From contig JABHCP010000003.1 of the NCBI GenBank assembly GCA_018673485.1, forward strand, positions 1-36,788: a stretch of 36,788 nt of DNA, read 5' to 3'. Position numbers and translations under genes: made by a program. This stretch comes from Candidatus Uhrbacteria bacterium. Lineage in GTDB: Bacteria; Patescibacteriota; Patescibacteriia; UBA9934. Position 1 is the stretch's first letter. Every line of letters begins with the position of its first letter. Positions 1-7,722 of this stretch are shown piece by piece. Under the pieces are notes generated by a model. The model did no database searches. It had not been told where the DNA came from and was given only the letters and a program-made list of their open reading frames with translations.

Positions 1-1
1 A

Positions 2-1123
2 AAGGTTAGTAACTGGACAGTGGGTGACACTACCCTAACTATCACACATGACCAACTTCAGGGCTCAACAGATTATACTTTTGAAATGACATCTGCCCCT
101 GACACAGCAAGCAACTCGCTCGCAGGTACAATCTCAGGAGTGACTAACCCCGCAACATTCACAACAGCATCCTCTGGAGGCGTCTCAGTCTCATCATCCG
201 CTCCAGACCCTTCAATCGGTTCAGGAACAGACGACAATCCAGTAGATTCAATCTCAGAGTCCTCAAGTGCATCTGGAACATGCGAAGAAGGTTTCAACCC
301 TGGAGAGAACATCTCCCTTGCATGGGCTTCAAGCTCTTCTGTGAACCTCGTCAACCTATACTATTCTACAGACGCAGGAATAACATACACTCTCATTGAA
401 GGACCAATAACCAACACAGAGAACTACACCTGGACAATACCAGCGGACATTGTAGGTTCAACATTGCAGTTTAAGATCGAAGGAACAGACCTAGCTGAGA
501 TCACAGCCACCTTCGAGACCGAAAGCTGTGCGCTCAACGGTGCGGACGACGGCACAGAAGATTTGACCGATGATACGACAGAAGACCCAACCTCAGAAGT
601 AACAGAGCCAACCACGGGCGAGCAAGGCTACTCACCAGTGACAGGAGAGGTGGAAGATATATCTGTAACTGAGATAGGGGATTACATCCGAAGTTCATAC
701 TTCTCAACCGTTTACTACCTCGACACAGACATATCAACAAACGAAATGGTTCGACGTCCTTTCATGGACGCACAAACATTCTTTACCTACCAAGACAACT
801 TCGACAATATTAAGACAGTCACGGATGCAACTCTCACTACTATCCAACTCGGAAACCCAATGCTTCCAAACCCTGGAGTAGTACTCATCAAGATCCAGTC
901 TGACCCTAAGGTCTATGCAATTGATGCAGACGGAGTTACTATCCGGTGGATATCATCAGAAGAGGTTGCTAACACACTTTACGGCGACGACTGGAGCCAA
1001 TACATCATAGATATAGAGGCAACATTCTTCCCGAGGTTCACACGAGGTGAGGATGTCGATAATGCTGATGATCTTGATCTTGAAGGCAAGGTGATGAAGA
1101 AGAGAGACGAGCTTTCGCAATAA
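2..1123 (+). CDS. C-terminal part of a large surface/secreted Ig-like repeat protein (5' truncated)
   Basis: The frame is open to the left window edge, so the ORF-track start at base 20 is only an internal GTG. The first 60 residues look like the end of a Big_5/SbsA-type Ig-like domain (DYTFEMTSAPDTASN). A Thr/Ser/Glu/Asp-rich linker follows, then a second beta-sandwich-like unit (ISLAWASSSSVNLVNLYYST) and an acidic linker around residues 175-205. The last 150 residues (GDYIRSSYFSTVYYL to the FFPRFTRGEDV stretch) resemble a domain I associate with Patescibacterial cell-surface proteins. No anchor is visible at the C terminus. The gene is rich in A and C on the coding strand, unlike its neighbours, and ends at a strong hairpin terminator. 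The role is probably exterior surface or adhesion; this is inference. Confidence 0.7.
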   Translation, partial: KVSNWTVGDTTLTITHDQLQGSTDYTFEMTSAPDTASNSLAGTISGVTNPATFTTASSGGVSVSSSAPDPSIGSGTDDNPVDSISESSSASGTCEEGFNPGENISLAWASSSSVNLVNLYYSTDAGITYTLIEGPITNTENYTWTIPADIVGSTLQFKIEGTDLAEITATFETESCALNGADDGTEDLTDDTTEDPTSEVTEPTTGEQGYSPVTGEVEDISVTEIGDYIRSSYFSTVYYLDTDISTNEMVRRPFMDAQTFFTYQDNFDNIKTVTDATLTTIQLGNPMLPNPGVVLIKIQSDPKVYAIDADGVTIRWISSEEVANTLYGDDWSQYIIDIEATFFPRFTRGEDVDNADDLDLEGKVMKKRDELSQ

Positions 1124-1132
1124 GGCAAATCA

Positions 1133-1166
1133 AAAACACTCAGTTTGATTGAACTGAGTGTTTTAA
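1133..1166 (+). terminator. Intrinsic terminator after the surface protein gene
   Basis: AAAACACTCAG and CTGAGTGTTTT form an 11-bp stem around a 10-base loop, flanked by A-runs and T-runs. It can therefore work on either strand. It lies 10 bases past the stop codon. Confidence 0.85.
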
Positions 1167-1206
1167 ATATATTACATTAAACCCTCTTCCAAGGTCTAGC
1201 TATTTA

Positions 1207-1243
1207 GGCTTAGCCCAAATGGCTAAGCCTGTTTGGCTAAGCC
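1207..1243. repeat. REP-like palindromic element, copy A
   Basis: GGCTTAGCC and GGCTAAGCC pair around a CAAAT loop, followed by one further GGCTAAGCC unit. The 23-base core (1207-1229) is identical to the copy at 7657-7679 and is the reverse complement of the copy at 6865-6887. The latter two flank the RAYT gene, which suggests this is a dispersed element of the same family. Confidence 0.8.
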
Positions 1244-1293
1244 ATTAATCAATCGAGCTGTGTACTATTTTTTGGGTTCTGTTTTCTGAGCCG

Positions 1294-1302
1294 TGATATA
1301 AT
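1294..1302 (+). promoter_or_regulatory. Extended -10 promoter of ftsE
   Basis: TGATATAAT is a perfect extended -10 (TG-N-TATAAT). Only 11 bases separate it from the ftsE ATG, so the 5' leader would be about 4-5 nt and no SD can fit. No good -35 is visible. Confidence 0.7.
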
Positions 1303-1313
1303 GATTTTGTAGT

Positions 1314-1997
1314 ATGATTCGATTTTCTAATGTCAGCAAACATTATCCACCAACCACACATGCCTTGCAGCATGTAAGTTTGCATATCAAACCGGGTGAG
1401 TTTGTGTCCGTTGTTGGGCAGAGTGGATCTGGAAAAACAACATTGGCTAAATTGCTATTTGCCGAAGAGCAGGCAACAAAAGGAAAGATTGTAATCGGAG
1501 ATTGGGACATTAGTGGTATTAAGCAGTCCGAGGTTCCAGAATTACGTCGTCAGATTGGAATAGTTTTTCAGGATTTCAAATTGTTGCCACGAAAGACAGT
1601 TTTGGAGAATGTAAAGTTCGCATTGGAGGTCGCCGGAGAGTCACGAGTAAGAATTCGCAAGATAGTGCCTCAGGTATTAAAGATTGTGGGACTTTCAGAT
1701 AAGCACGCTCGTTATCCGCGTCAGCTTTCAGGTGGTGAGCAGCAACGCGTATCAATCGCTCGCGCATTAGTTCACCGGCCAAAGATTTTGGTTGCTGATG
1801 AACCGACGGGGAATCTCGATACTATTCATGCTCACGAGATTATTCAATTGCTTAAAAAAATTAACGAATACGGAACAACGGTTGTTTTGGTGACACACGA
1901 TCGCGATATTGTTAATGCATTAAAAAAACGCGTTGTAACAATCGCAGACGGAAAGATTGTTTCAGATATTCAACGTGGTAAATATATTCTTTCATGA
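1314..1997 (+). CDS. ftsE: Cell division ATP-binding protein FtsE
   Basis: This is the ABC ATPase of the FtsEX complex, which sits at the inner face of the membrane and controls peptidoglycan hydrolysis at division. Visible motifs are a Walker A (GQSGSGKTT, about residues 35-43), a Q-loop (VFQDFKLLP), the ABC signature LSGGEQQR, a Walker B with catalytic Glu (ILVADEPTGNLD) and an H-loop (VTHD). The length of 227 aa is typical of the family. The ATG is chosen because it follows an extended -10 closely and the reading starts directly with the family's MIRFSNVSKHY. The stop overlaps the ftsX start (ATGA), so the two are translationally coupled. Identification is secure. Confidence 0.95.
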   Translation: MIRFSNVSKHYPPTTHALQHVSLHIKPGEFVSVVGQSGSGKTTLAKLLFAEEQATKGKIVIGDWDISGIKQSEVPELRRQIGIVFQDFKLLPRKTVLENVKFALEVAGESRVRIRKIVPQVLKIVGLSDKHARYPRQLSGGEQQRVSIARALVHRPKILVADEPTGNLDTIHAHEIIQLLKKINEYGTTVVLVTHDRDIVNALKKRVVTIADGKIVSDIQRGKYILS

Positions 1998-2914
1998 GCC
2001 TCACATTGTCACTAACAAGGGTGATAAAATTTACATTCCAGAATATATTTCGCAATTTCTGGCTATCTTTTATTACACTAACTATTTTTGTTCTAACCCT
2101 GATCACGGTCAACGCAGTTCTTTTCATGAACGTGGTAGCCGATTCGGTACTCGAGGCAGTTGAACAAAAGGTTGAGGTTACATTTTACTTTAATACAGAA
2201 ACGTCAGAGGACATTGTTACTTCAGCACAGGGGTACTTGAGAGGTTTTGCGCAAGTTAGAGATGTGGAGTATGTGTCAGCCGATGAGGCGCTTGATTTGT
2301 TCAGGACTCGACACGTGGATGACGAAGTTATTTTGTCATCACTTGATGAGATTGGTGAGAATCCATTTGGGCATTCATTAGTTGTGACCACGCAGTCGAC
2401 TGACGACTTTGCTTTTATTGCTGAGGCGATGGAGACACCGGAGTTCTCAAGTTATATCAAAGAACAAGATTTCACTGATTACGAAGCAGTTATCTCGAAA
2501 ATCGAAGCATTAAATACACGCATTGGTTATGCAGGTTTTGCGTTGGCTGGATTATTTGTGCTAATCGCGATCATGATCATTTTTAATACGATACGTGTAG
2601 CTATTTATGTGCATCGTGATGAGATTGGGATAATGAAGTTGGTGGGTGCGAATAATTGGTTTGTTCGTGGACCTTTTATTCTGGAGGCACTTTTGTATAG
2701 TTTTTGCGCAACAATTTTAATGGTCGCTATTACATTTGGAATTTTAGGAGCGTCACGTGGGCAAATTACAGATTATTTTGGAGACGCATCGGCAAGTATA
2801 TTTAACTACTTTCAAGAGAACGCATTGTTCATCTTTGGCTGGCAATTTTTAGCTCTTGCCGCACTCAGCTTGCTAACAACAGCTTTCGCGATGAGGAAGT
2901 ATCTTAAGACCTAA
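1994..2914 (+). CDS. ftsX: Cell division permease FtsX
   Basis: This is the membrane partner of FtsE. It has the expected four-helix plan: a first helix around residues 17-37 (SFITLTIFVLTLITV), an extracytoplasmic domain of roughly 140 residues, then helices around 177-203, 228-250 and 276-300. The last three carry the FtsX/MacB permease fold (IFNTIRVAIYVHRDEIGIMKLVGAN is typical). The extracellular loop normally recruits a murein hydrolase or its activator; none is encoded next door. It overlaps ftsE by 4 bp and is in the same operon. The 306-aa length matches the family. Confidence 0.93.
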   Translation: MSLTLSLTRVIKFTFQNIFRNFWLSFITLTIFVLTLITVNAVLFMNVVADSVLEAVEQKVEVTFYFNTETSEDIVTSAQGYLRGFAQVRDVEYVSADEALDLFRTRHVDDEVILSSLDEIGENPFGHSLVVTTQSTDDFAFIAEAMETPEFSSYIKEQDFTDYEAVISKIEALNTRIGYAGFALAGLFVLIAIMIIFNTIRVAIYVHRDEIGIMKLVGANNWFVRGPFILEALLYSFCATILMVAITFGILGASRGQITDYFGDASASIFNYFQENALFIFGWQFLALAALSLLTTAFAMRKYLKT

Positions 2915-2940
2915 GAAGAGACTTGCAATTGGCGTTAATA

Positions 2941-2969
2941 TTGATCATTAGCTCCTTTTGTGCTAGTCT
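2941..2969 (+). promoter_or_regulatory. Promoter of the processive glycosyltransferase gene
   Basis: TTGATC, a 17-base spacer ending in TGC, then TAGTCT. The -10 ends 9 bases before the ATG, which predicts a leader of only a few bases. Confidence 0.6.
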
Positions 2970-2978
2970 GAGCGACCT

Positions 2979-4466
2979 ATGGACGAAAATGCATCACAAT
3001 ATGGGAAGCATAGATTCTGGGAAATGATCCCCGGAATTTTAATTTGGACAACATTTGCACTGGCAATAGGTGCTTCTTTTTTTGCACCAGCAATCGCTGT
3101 GGTGTTTATTATAATTTTCGATTTGTATTGGACCATGCGTGTTCTGTACTTTTTAATCTTTGTACTTTTCGCACACAAGACATATAGAAAAGCTATGCTC
3201 GTTGATTGGTATGCAAAGACTCAGGAGATAGAAGATTGGGACAGACTTTACCATGTGGTGTTCTTGCCAACTTACAAGGAGAGTTATGAAATCCTGCGTG
3301 ACGCTTTGCAGTCAATTAAGGATTGTACATATCGCAATGATCGATTCATTGTTGTGCTTGGCGGTGAAGAAGGTGACCAAGAGAACTTCCAGAAGTACGC
3401 AGAAAAATTGAAGGTTGAGTTTGATGGAGTTTTTTCTAAATTCGTGACAACTGTTCATCCAAGAGGGATGAAGGGTGAGATTCCTGGAAAGGGGTCTAAC
3501 ATGAAGTGGATGGAGACAGAGATAAAGAAGTATATTGATGAGGAACAGATCCCATACGAAGATATAATGGCAACAGCCTTTGATGTCGATACTATTGCAC
3601 ATTCACAGTACTACTCACGACTTAGTTACCTATTCCTAACAGTTGAGAATCCAACAAGAGCTTCTTACCAACCAGTTGTGCTGTATTCCAATAATGTTTG
3701 GAAAGTTCAGGCGCCGATTCGTGTTTCTGTATTTGGTACAACCTTTTGGCTACTTTCCGAGCTAGCGCGGTCTGACAGGATGTGGACTTTTTCATCGCAT
3801 TCAATGACTTGGCAGATGTTAGTTGATGTTGGATTTCACGAACCAAACTTGGTTTCAGAGGACTCACGAATCTTTTTGCAAGGTTTGATTAAATATAATG
3901 GAGATTACCGCGTTGAGCCAATGTTCCTGCCTGTGTACATGGATGCAGTAGAAGGCGTTGGATATTGGGATGGGATGAAGGCACTTTATAAACAGCAGCG
4001 TCGATGGGCTTGGGGTGTTGAGCATTTGCCGTACATGCTGGAGAAGTTTAAGGAGAATAAAATGATTCCTTGGTGGATCAAGGTTAAGTATGTGTTTAAC
4101 CAGCTTGAAGGAATGTACACCTGGGCAACAGCACCGATGTTGATTTTTGTGCTTGGGTATTTACCGTTTTTTGTTCTTCAAGATACACCGACTGCACTTT
4201 TGGCAAATTCACCATTTACACTCAAGCATATGATGGAGATCGCGACCGCTGGAGTGTTTGTTAGCGCGATGTTGAGTTTTTGGCTTTTACCAAAGCGCCC
4301 AGCGGACAAGTCTCGTTGGTGGTGGTTGGTCATGGTTCTGCAGTGGGCACTTCTACCCATAACTTTCATAGTTTTCGGTGCTTGGCCGGCAATTGATGCA
4401 CAAACCAGAATGATGACAGGAAAATACTTAGGGTTTGATGTGACAAAGAAGCAAAAACGCAAATAA
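2979..4466 (+). CDS. Membrane glycosyltransferase, family 2, cellulose-synthase-like
   Basis: This is a processive-type GT2 enzyme at the cytoplasmic membrane, predicted to polymerise or export a surface polysaccharide. One hydrophobic hairpin lies at residues 14-60. The catalytic domain has the acidic DVD near residue 202 (TAFDVDTIA), an ED motif (VSEDSRIFL) and the acceptor-binding Q-x-x-R-W motif (KQQRRWAWG, near 338). Three or four C-terminal helices follow (residues 370-475). The length of 495 aa fits the family. It follows ftsEX but has its own promoter. The polymer made cannot be told from sequence. No PilZ domain is visible. Confidence 0.85.
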   Translation: MDENASQYGKHRFWEMIPGILIWTTFALAIGASFFAPAIAVVFIIIFDLYWTMRVLYFLIFVLFAHKTYRKAMLVDWYAKTQEIEDWDRLYHVVFLPTYKESYEILRDALQSIKDCTYRNDRFIVVLGGEEGDQENFQKYAEKLKVEFDGVFSKFVTTVHPRGMKGEIPGKGSNMKWMETEIKKYIDEEQIPYEDIMATAFDVDTIAHSQYYSRLSYLFLTVENPTRASYQPVVLYSNNVWKVQAPIRVSVFGTTFWLLSELARSDRMWTFSSHSMTWQMLVDVGFHEPNLVSEDSRIFLQGLIKYNGDYRVEPMFLPVYMDAVEGVGYWDGMKALYKQQRRWAWGVEHLPYMLEKFKENKMIPWWIKVKYVFNQLEGMYTWATAPMLIFVLGYLPFFVLQDTPTALLANSPFTLKHMMEIATAGVFVSAMLSFWLLPKRPADKSRWWWLVMVLQWALLPITFIVFGAWPAIDAQTRMMTGKYLGFDVTKKQKRK

Positions 4467-4489
4467 TACAATTGAATTATTAAATTTTC

Positions 4490-4517
4490 CAAATTCCGGA
4501 CGATCGTCCGGAATTTG
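4490..4517. repeat. Loopless perfect palindrome centred on CGATCG (28 bp)
   Basis: Every base from 4490 to 4517 pairs across the axis (arm CAAATTCCGGACGA), with no loop. It lies between the converging ends of the glycosyltransferase gene and the minus-strand gene at 4546. A short T-rich stretch follows on the plus strand, so a terminator role is possible. Two further palindromes in the window (25622, 32485) share the CGATCG centre but have different arms. Confidence 0.85.
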
Positions 4518-4532
4518 TTTTATCACAATGTT

Positions 4533-4567
4533 TTAAAAACAAAGCTCACCCCGAGCGATGGGGTGAG
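4533..4567 (-). terminator. Terminator overlapping the stop of the 4546 gene
   Basis: On the minus strand CTCACCCC and GGGGTGAG form an 8-bp stem followed by CTTTGTTTTT. The stop codon TGA lies inside the 3' arm of the stem. Confidence 0.75.
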
Positions 4568-4890
4568 TTACGACGAGCCTGGGCTTCTGCAGTCATACGG
4601 TCACGACGCTTTGACCATGCATATTCGAGTACGAATGATGCGATCAGCATCAGATGCGGATAGAACCAGCAGCTTTGGATCGGTTGACTAGTGATCTGAA
4701 CCCAGGGGAACCAGTGCAATAGCATGATCGGCGGAATTGCCGCACAGATCGCCAGAACGATCGCATGCAATTTTCGAGGATTGTGACCTCGGAACCAGAG
4801 GAAGCCGGGCACGGTCGCGAATAGGCAGCAGATAAAGATAATACCAGACGCCAGTTCGTTGAATACCGGATAGGGCGGAAGTGGAAACAT
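4546..4890 (-). CDS. Small three-helix membrane protein, unknown function
   Basis: I do not recognise this 114-aa protein. Hydrophobic segments lie around residues 11-31 (ASGIIFICCLFATVPGFLWF), 40-62 and 73-90 (FYPHLMLIASFVLEYAW). The C-terminal tail is basic and polar (SKRRDRMTAEAQARR). It is a single-gene unit on the opposite strand to its neighbours, with its own promoter and a terminator that overlaps its stop codon. Its base composition is more GC-rich than the flanking glycosyltransferase genes, though less extreme than the other GC-rich unknowns. No strong SD is visible; GAGAA lies 5 bases upstream. Confidence 0.6.
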   Translation of the reverse strand: MFPLPPYPVFNELASGIIFICCLFATVPGFLWFRGHNPRKLHAIVLAICAAIPPIMLLHWFPWVQITSQPIQSCWFYPHLMLIASFVLEYAWSKRRDRMTAEAQARRNSPHRSG

Positions 4891-4928
4891 TGCATTTCTC
4901 GCTTTTGAGTTGGAGGGAGGACATTTTT

Positions 4929-4957
4929 AGAGTACCTAATTGTCATATGACGGTCAA
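4929..4957 (-). promoter_or_regulatory. Promoter of the 4546 gene
   Basis: On the minus strand TTGACC is followed by a 17-base spacer and TACTCT. The leader would be about 30-35 nt. Confidence 0.6.
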
Positions 4958-5005
4958 TCGATGTATTCGCCAAAATATCAAAGTTGAGCTAAACTGATTG
5001 CAACT

Positions 5006-6037
5006 ATGCATGTTTATATTCACATTATTGCTTGGAATGAGCGGGATTATTTGCCTGCGCTTTTAGAGTCGCTTGAGGGTCAGACTTATAAGAATTTTAC
5101 GATTCGTCTTTTGGATAATGGCTCAACTGATGGAACGTATGAGTTTATTCAAGGGCACTGTCCAAAAAATCTTGTAGTTCGTAACAATAAGAACCTTGGA
5201 TTCGCAGAAGGGCACAATCAGTTAATAAGGTTTACACTTGATCGTGCGCCTGAGGGGCAAAAGGCCGCTATCGTGCTAGCAAATGCTGATATGTTATTTG
5301 AGCCCGAGGCGGTAGAGAGGATGGTTGGTGCACTTTCTAAGAACGTTGGTGCAGTCCAGCCAAAAATCTACAGAGCTTTTGGTGAGAACATCGGTGATGA
5401 GTATTTGGAGGAGACTGTTAAGTCAGATATTTTCGATACAACTGGGTTGGTCGTTTCAAAGTCATGGCGCATGAGTGACCGAGGGGCGGGCGATATGGAC
5501 TCTGGGCAGTATGACCAAAAGTTCGATTTGTTTGGCCCGGGTGGCGCCATGTTCATGATTCCACTTGACGTCGTGCGTGACGTGATGATTGATAAGGATC
5601 TCTTTGATTCAGATTTTTTCGCGTATCGAGAGGACTGTGACTTGGCTTGGAGATTACAGAAGCGACAGTGGAAAACGGTATTTGTGCCAGATGCTATTGC
5701 ATATCATTATCGCGGAATGTATGGGGCAGAAAGGCAGACTTGGTTCCAGCGGCTTAAAAATCGGAAAGGTCAGAATCCATTTTTTGCTAGTTACTCAACG
5801 CGCAATCAACTTTTCGTGCTTTTAAAGAACTTAACTTTTGGAGATTATATTATTGGATTGCCCTGGATCATATTCAATGAAGGTGTTAGGGTTATTTATG
5901 CATTTTTCTTCGAGAGCCAAACACGTGCAAGACTCATTAGTGGTATTGGCTTGATTCCAAAAATGCTAAGAAAACGCAAACATATTTTAAAACGACAGCT
6001 AAAACCAGAGCGCGAGATTCGTGGCTATGTTGAATAA
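5006..6037 (+). CDS. Glycosyltransferase family 2 (rhamnosyltransferase-like)
   Basis: This is a soluble or peripheral GT2 enzyme of the GT-A fold, expected to add a sugar to a cell-envelope glycan. The nucleotide-binding start (MHVYIHIIAWNERDYLPALLESL), the DNGSTDGT motif near residue 37 and the metal-binding NADMLFEP around residue 90 are visible. The acceptor-site motif FFAYREDCDLAWRL is also clear. The length of 343 aa fits. A possible -10 (TAAACT) ends 10 bases before the ATG. It is followed by a second GT2 gene overlapping its 3' end, so the two probably act in one pathway. Confidence 0.87.
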   Translation: MHVYIHIIAWNERDYLPALLESLEGQTYKNFTIRLLDNGSTDGTYEFIQGHCPKNLVVRNNKNLGFAEGHNQLIRFTLDRAPEGQKAAIVLANADMLFEPEAVERMVGALSKNVGAVQPKIYRAFGENIGDEYLEETVKSDIFDTTGLVVSKSWRMSDRGAGDMDSGQYDQKFDLFGPGGAMFMIPLDVVRDVMIDKDLFDSDFFAYREDCDLAWRLQKRQWKTVFVPDAIAYHYRGMYGAERQTWFQRLKNRKGQNPFFASYSTRNQLFVLLKNLTFGDYIIGLPWIIFNEGVRVIYAFFFESQTRARLISGIGLIPKMLRKRKHILKRQLKPEREIRGYVE

Positions 6038-6884
6038 CGCAGATAAAATCGATGTTTCCATACTCATAGTTCATACTTTTGAGGGTCGTTTATTGCGACA
6101 AACTTTGTCGAGTATCAATAGGGCTGCACCAAAAGTGAAATTTGAAGTTATTATTATTGATAACAATCCAGAAGCTGGATTTGCCCAAGTTCTCAAAGAT
6201 GAATTCCCGCACATTCACCACATCGGATTGGAGCGCAACGTGGGGTTCGGGGCAGCAATGAATGTTGGTTTGAAGGCAGCGAAGGGTCGTTACGTTTTGA
6301 TATTTAATCCAGACATTGTTGTTCAGCCTGAATCATTGGAGTCGATGCTTGAGTTCATGGATCAAAATCCAGACGTAGGAATGTGTGGACCAAAATTGAT
6401 GAATCCAGATGGTAGTTTACAGCACTCATGCTATAGATTCCCAACCATCATGATCCCAGCGTACAGAAGAACTCCACTGGGTAGGCTTCCGGTTGGGCGT
6501 AAGGCCGTGGATCACTATCTTATGGTTCACGAGGATCATGGGTCTCAGATGGACGTTGACTCACTCATCGGTGCCGCTTTGTTTACTCGTCGTTCAGCAC
6601 TGGATGAAGTTGGACATTTCGACGAGAGATTTTTCATGTATTACGAAGACAATGATTTATGTCGGCGGTTTTGGGAAAACGGACACAGGGTAGTATATTA
6701 TCCCGAAGCTCATATGATTCATTACCACCGTCGAGCAAGTGCAGATGGTAGTTTCATACGACAATTATTCAATAGATTCGCTTGGATCCAGATAGCAAGT
6801 GCGTTAAAGTTTTTTGCAAAGTATAGAAGCTCGGAGAATCCGAGGAGTAAGGTGCGGTCATCTGGGCTTAGCCATTTGGGCTAA
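6027..6884 (+). CDS. Glycosyltransferase family 2
   Basis: A second GT2 enzyme of the same subfamily. It shows VSILIVHTFEGRLLRQTL, IIIDNNPEAGF, the donor-site FNPDIVVQPE and the acceptor-site FFMYYEDNDLCRRFWENGH. The ATG at 6027 is preferred over the ORF-track GTG at 6021, since GCGAGA lies about 10 bases upstream; both starts overlap the end of the preceding gene, so coupling is likely. The last six residues (GLSHLG) and the TAA stop are encoded by a REP-like palindrome, so the natural C terminus has probably been replaced by the repeat insertion. Confidence 0.87.
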   Translation: MLNNADKIDVSILIVHTFEGRLLRQTLSSINRAAPKVKFEVIIIDNNPEAGFAQVLKDEFPHIHHIGLERNVGFGAAMNVGLKAAKGRYVLIFNPDIVVQPESLESMLEFMDQNPDVGMCGPKLMNPDGSLQHSCYRFPTIMIPAYRRTPLGRLPVGRKAVDHYLMVHEDHGSQMDVDSLIGAALFTRRSALDEVGHFDERFFMYYEDNDLCRRFWENGHRVVYYPEAHMIHYHRRASADGSFIRQLFNRFAWIQIASALKFFAKYRSSENPRSKVRSSGLSHLG

Positions 6885-6915
6885 GCCCAGATGGCTAAGC
6901 CCACCAAGCTTAGCC
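6865..6915. repeat. REP-like element, copy B (left of the RAYT gene)
   Basis: The core 6865-6887 is the exact reverse complement of the cores at 1207 and 7657. A second palindromic unit follows (GGCTAAGCC-CACCAA-GCTTAGCC, to 6915). The element overlaps the end of the upstream glycosyltransferase gene. Two palindromes close together resemble a REPIN arrangement. Confidence 0.85.
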
Positions 6916-6943
6916 ATGATTATTTTGTACGCACAGCCCATAT

Positions 6944-7003
6944 TGACAATTGTTCAGTTTGTATAGTGTATAATTTAAGTATCCTCTCCTTATTGCTAGG
7001 AGA
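6944..7003 (+). promoter_or_regulatory. RAYT promoter region and leader hairpin
   Basis: TTGACA and a downstream TATAAT are present, but 20 bases apart, which is wide. Just below, TCTCCT and AGGAGA form a short hairpin followed by ATTTTT, a possible attenuator in the leader. The start codon is about 30 bases further on. Confidence 0.45.
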
Positions 7004-7032
7004 ATTTTTACTTAAATAATATAAAGAAAATT

Positions 7033-7644
7033 ATGCGAAGAGAACAGTTCGCGAACGGCAATTATTATCATATCTATAATCGAGGAGTTGATAAGAGATG
7101 CACATTTCAAGATCAGTTTGATTATGAAGAATTTATAGAAGCTCTCAAATCTTCTCAATATAAAGATGGTGTTGCATATGTCGATATTAATTATTATTGT
7201 CTTATGGATAATCATTTTCATCTAGTTTTAAGACAAGGAGTAGACAGGGGTGTCTCGGATTTTATGCATAAGATTGGCACAAAATACACTGAATACTTTA
7301 ATCAAAAATATAAAAGAACAGGATGTCTATTCGAAGGACCCTATAGAGCGAAGCCCTTACTAGATGACGCTCATTTTTTGCACATTTCAAGATATGTACA
7401 TTTGAATCCTTTAAAATATCATTTTAACGATTGGAAGTTGAAAGGTGTGCGGAATATAAAGAAGGCTCTTGATTTTTTAAAAAAATATCAGTGGTCTAGT
7501 TATTCATATATTTTCGGCAAGGAAAGTTTTATTAGTACAGGACTAATAGCGGATGAATTTAAGACATCAGCTGAGTATGATAGGTTCCTCATTGATTGGA
7601 TTAGATATGGATCCCCAATAAGATTTAATCAAATATTTTCATAA
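7033..7644 (+). CDS. REP-associated tyrosine transposase (RAYT), Y1/HUH family
   Basis: This is a single-strand DNA transposase of the Y1_Tnp (IS200-like) fold. The HUH metal motif is clear (MDNHFHLVL, H61 and H63), as are the N-terminal YHIYNRGVDK and the family segment RYVHLNPLKY, with Tyr121 a candidate for the nucleophile. The length of 203 aa fits a RAYT better than the shorter IS200 TnpA. The decisive context is the pair of REP-like palindromes directly on both sides (6865-6915 and 7657-7707). Such domesticated transposases are known to move or maintain REP sequences. It is AT-rich, with only a weak SD. The gene looks intact. Confidence 0.88.
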   Translation: MRREQFANGNYYHIYNRGVDKRCTFQDQFDYEEFIEALKSSQYKDGVAYVDINYYCLMDNHFHLVLRQGVDRGVSDFMHKIGTKYTEYFNQKYKRTGCLFEGPYRAKPLLDDAHFLHISRYVHLNPLKYHFNDWKLKGVRNIKKALDFLKKYQWSSYSYIFGKESFISTGLIADEFKTSAEYDRFLIDWIRYGSPIRFNQIFS

Positions 7645-7656
7645 TAGGTACATTTG

Positions 7657-7707
7657 GGCTTAGCCCAAATGGCTAAGCCTTAGAGGCCAAGCCCACCGGG
7701 CTTAGCC
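7657..7707. repeat. REP-like element, copy C (right of the RAYT gene)
   Basis: The core 7657-7679 is identical to copy A and inverted relative to copy B. A second unit (GGCCAAGCC-CACCGG-GCTTAGCC) follows and matches the second unit of copy B except for a few bases. The right end lies directly upstream of the DUF4012 promoter and occupies its -35 position. Confidence 0.85.
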
Positions 7708-7722
7708 TAGAGCAAGATGAAC

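Noticed and set aside
1994-1997. Recoded TGA (code 25, as in Gracilibacteria)
   Set aside because: TGA ends ftsE and several other genes at sensible family lengths, and the only tRNA-Trp seen has anticodon CCA.
7033-7644. Ordinary IS200/IS605 insertion sequence
   Set aside because: The protein is longer than a usual IS200 TnpA, no TnpB gene is present, and its flanks are REP-like palindromes found singly elsewhere.
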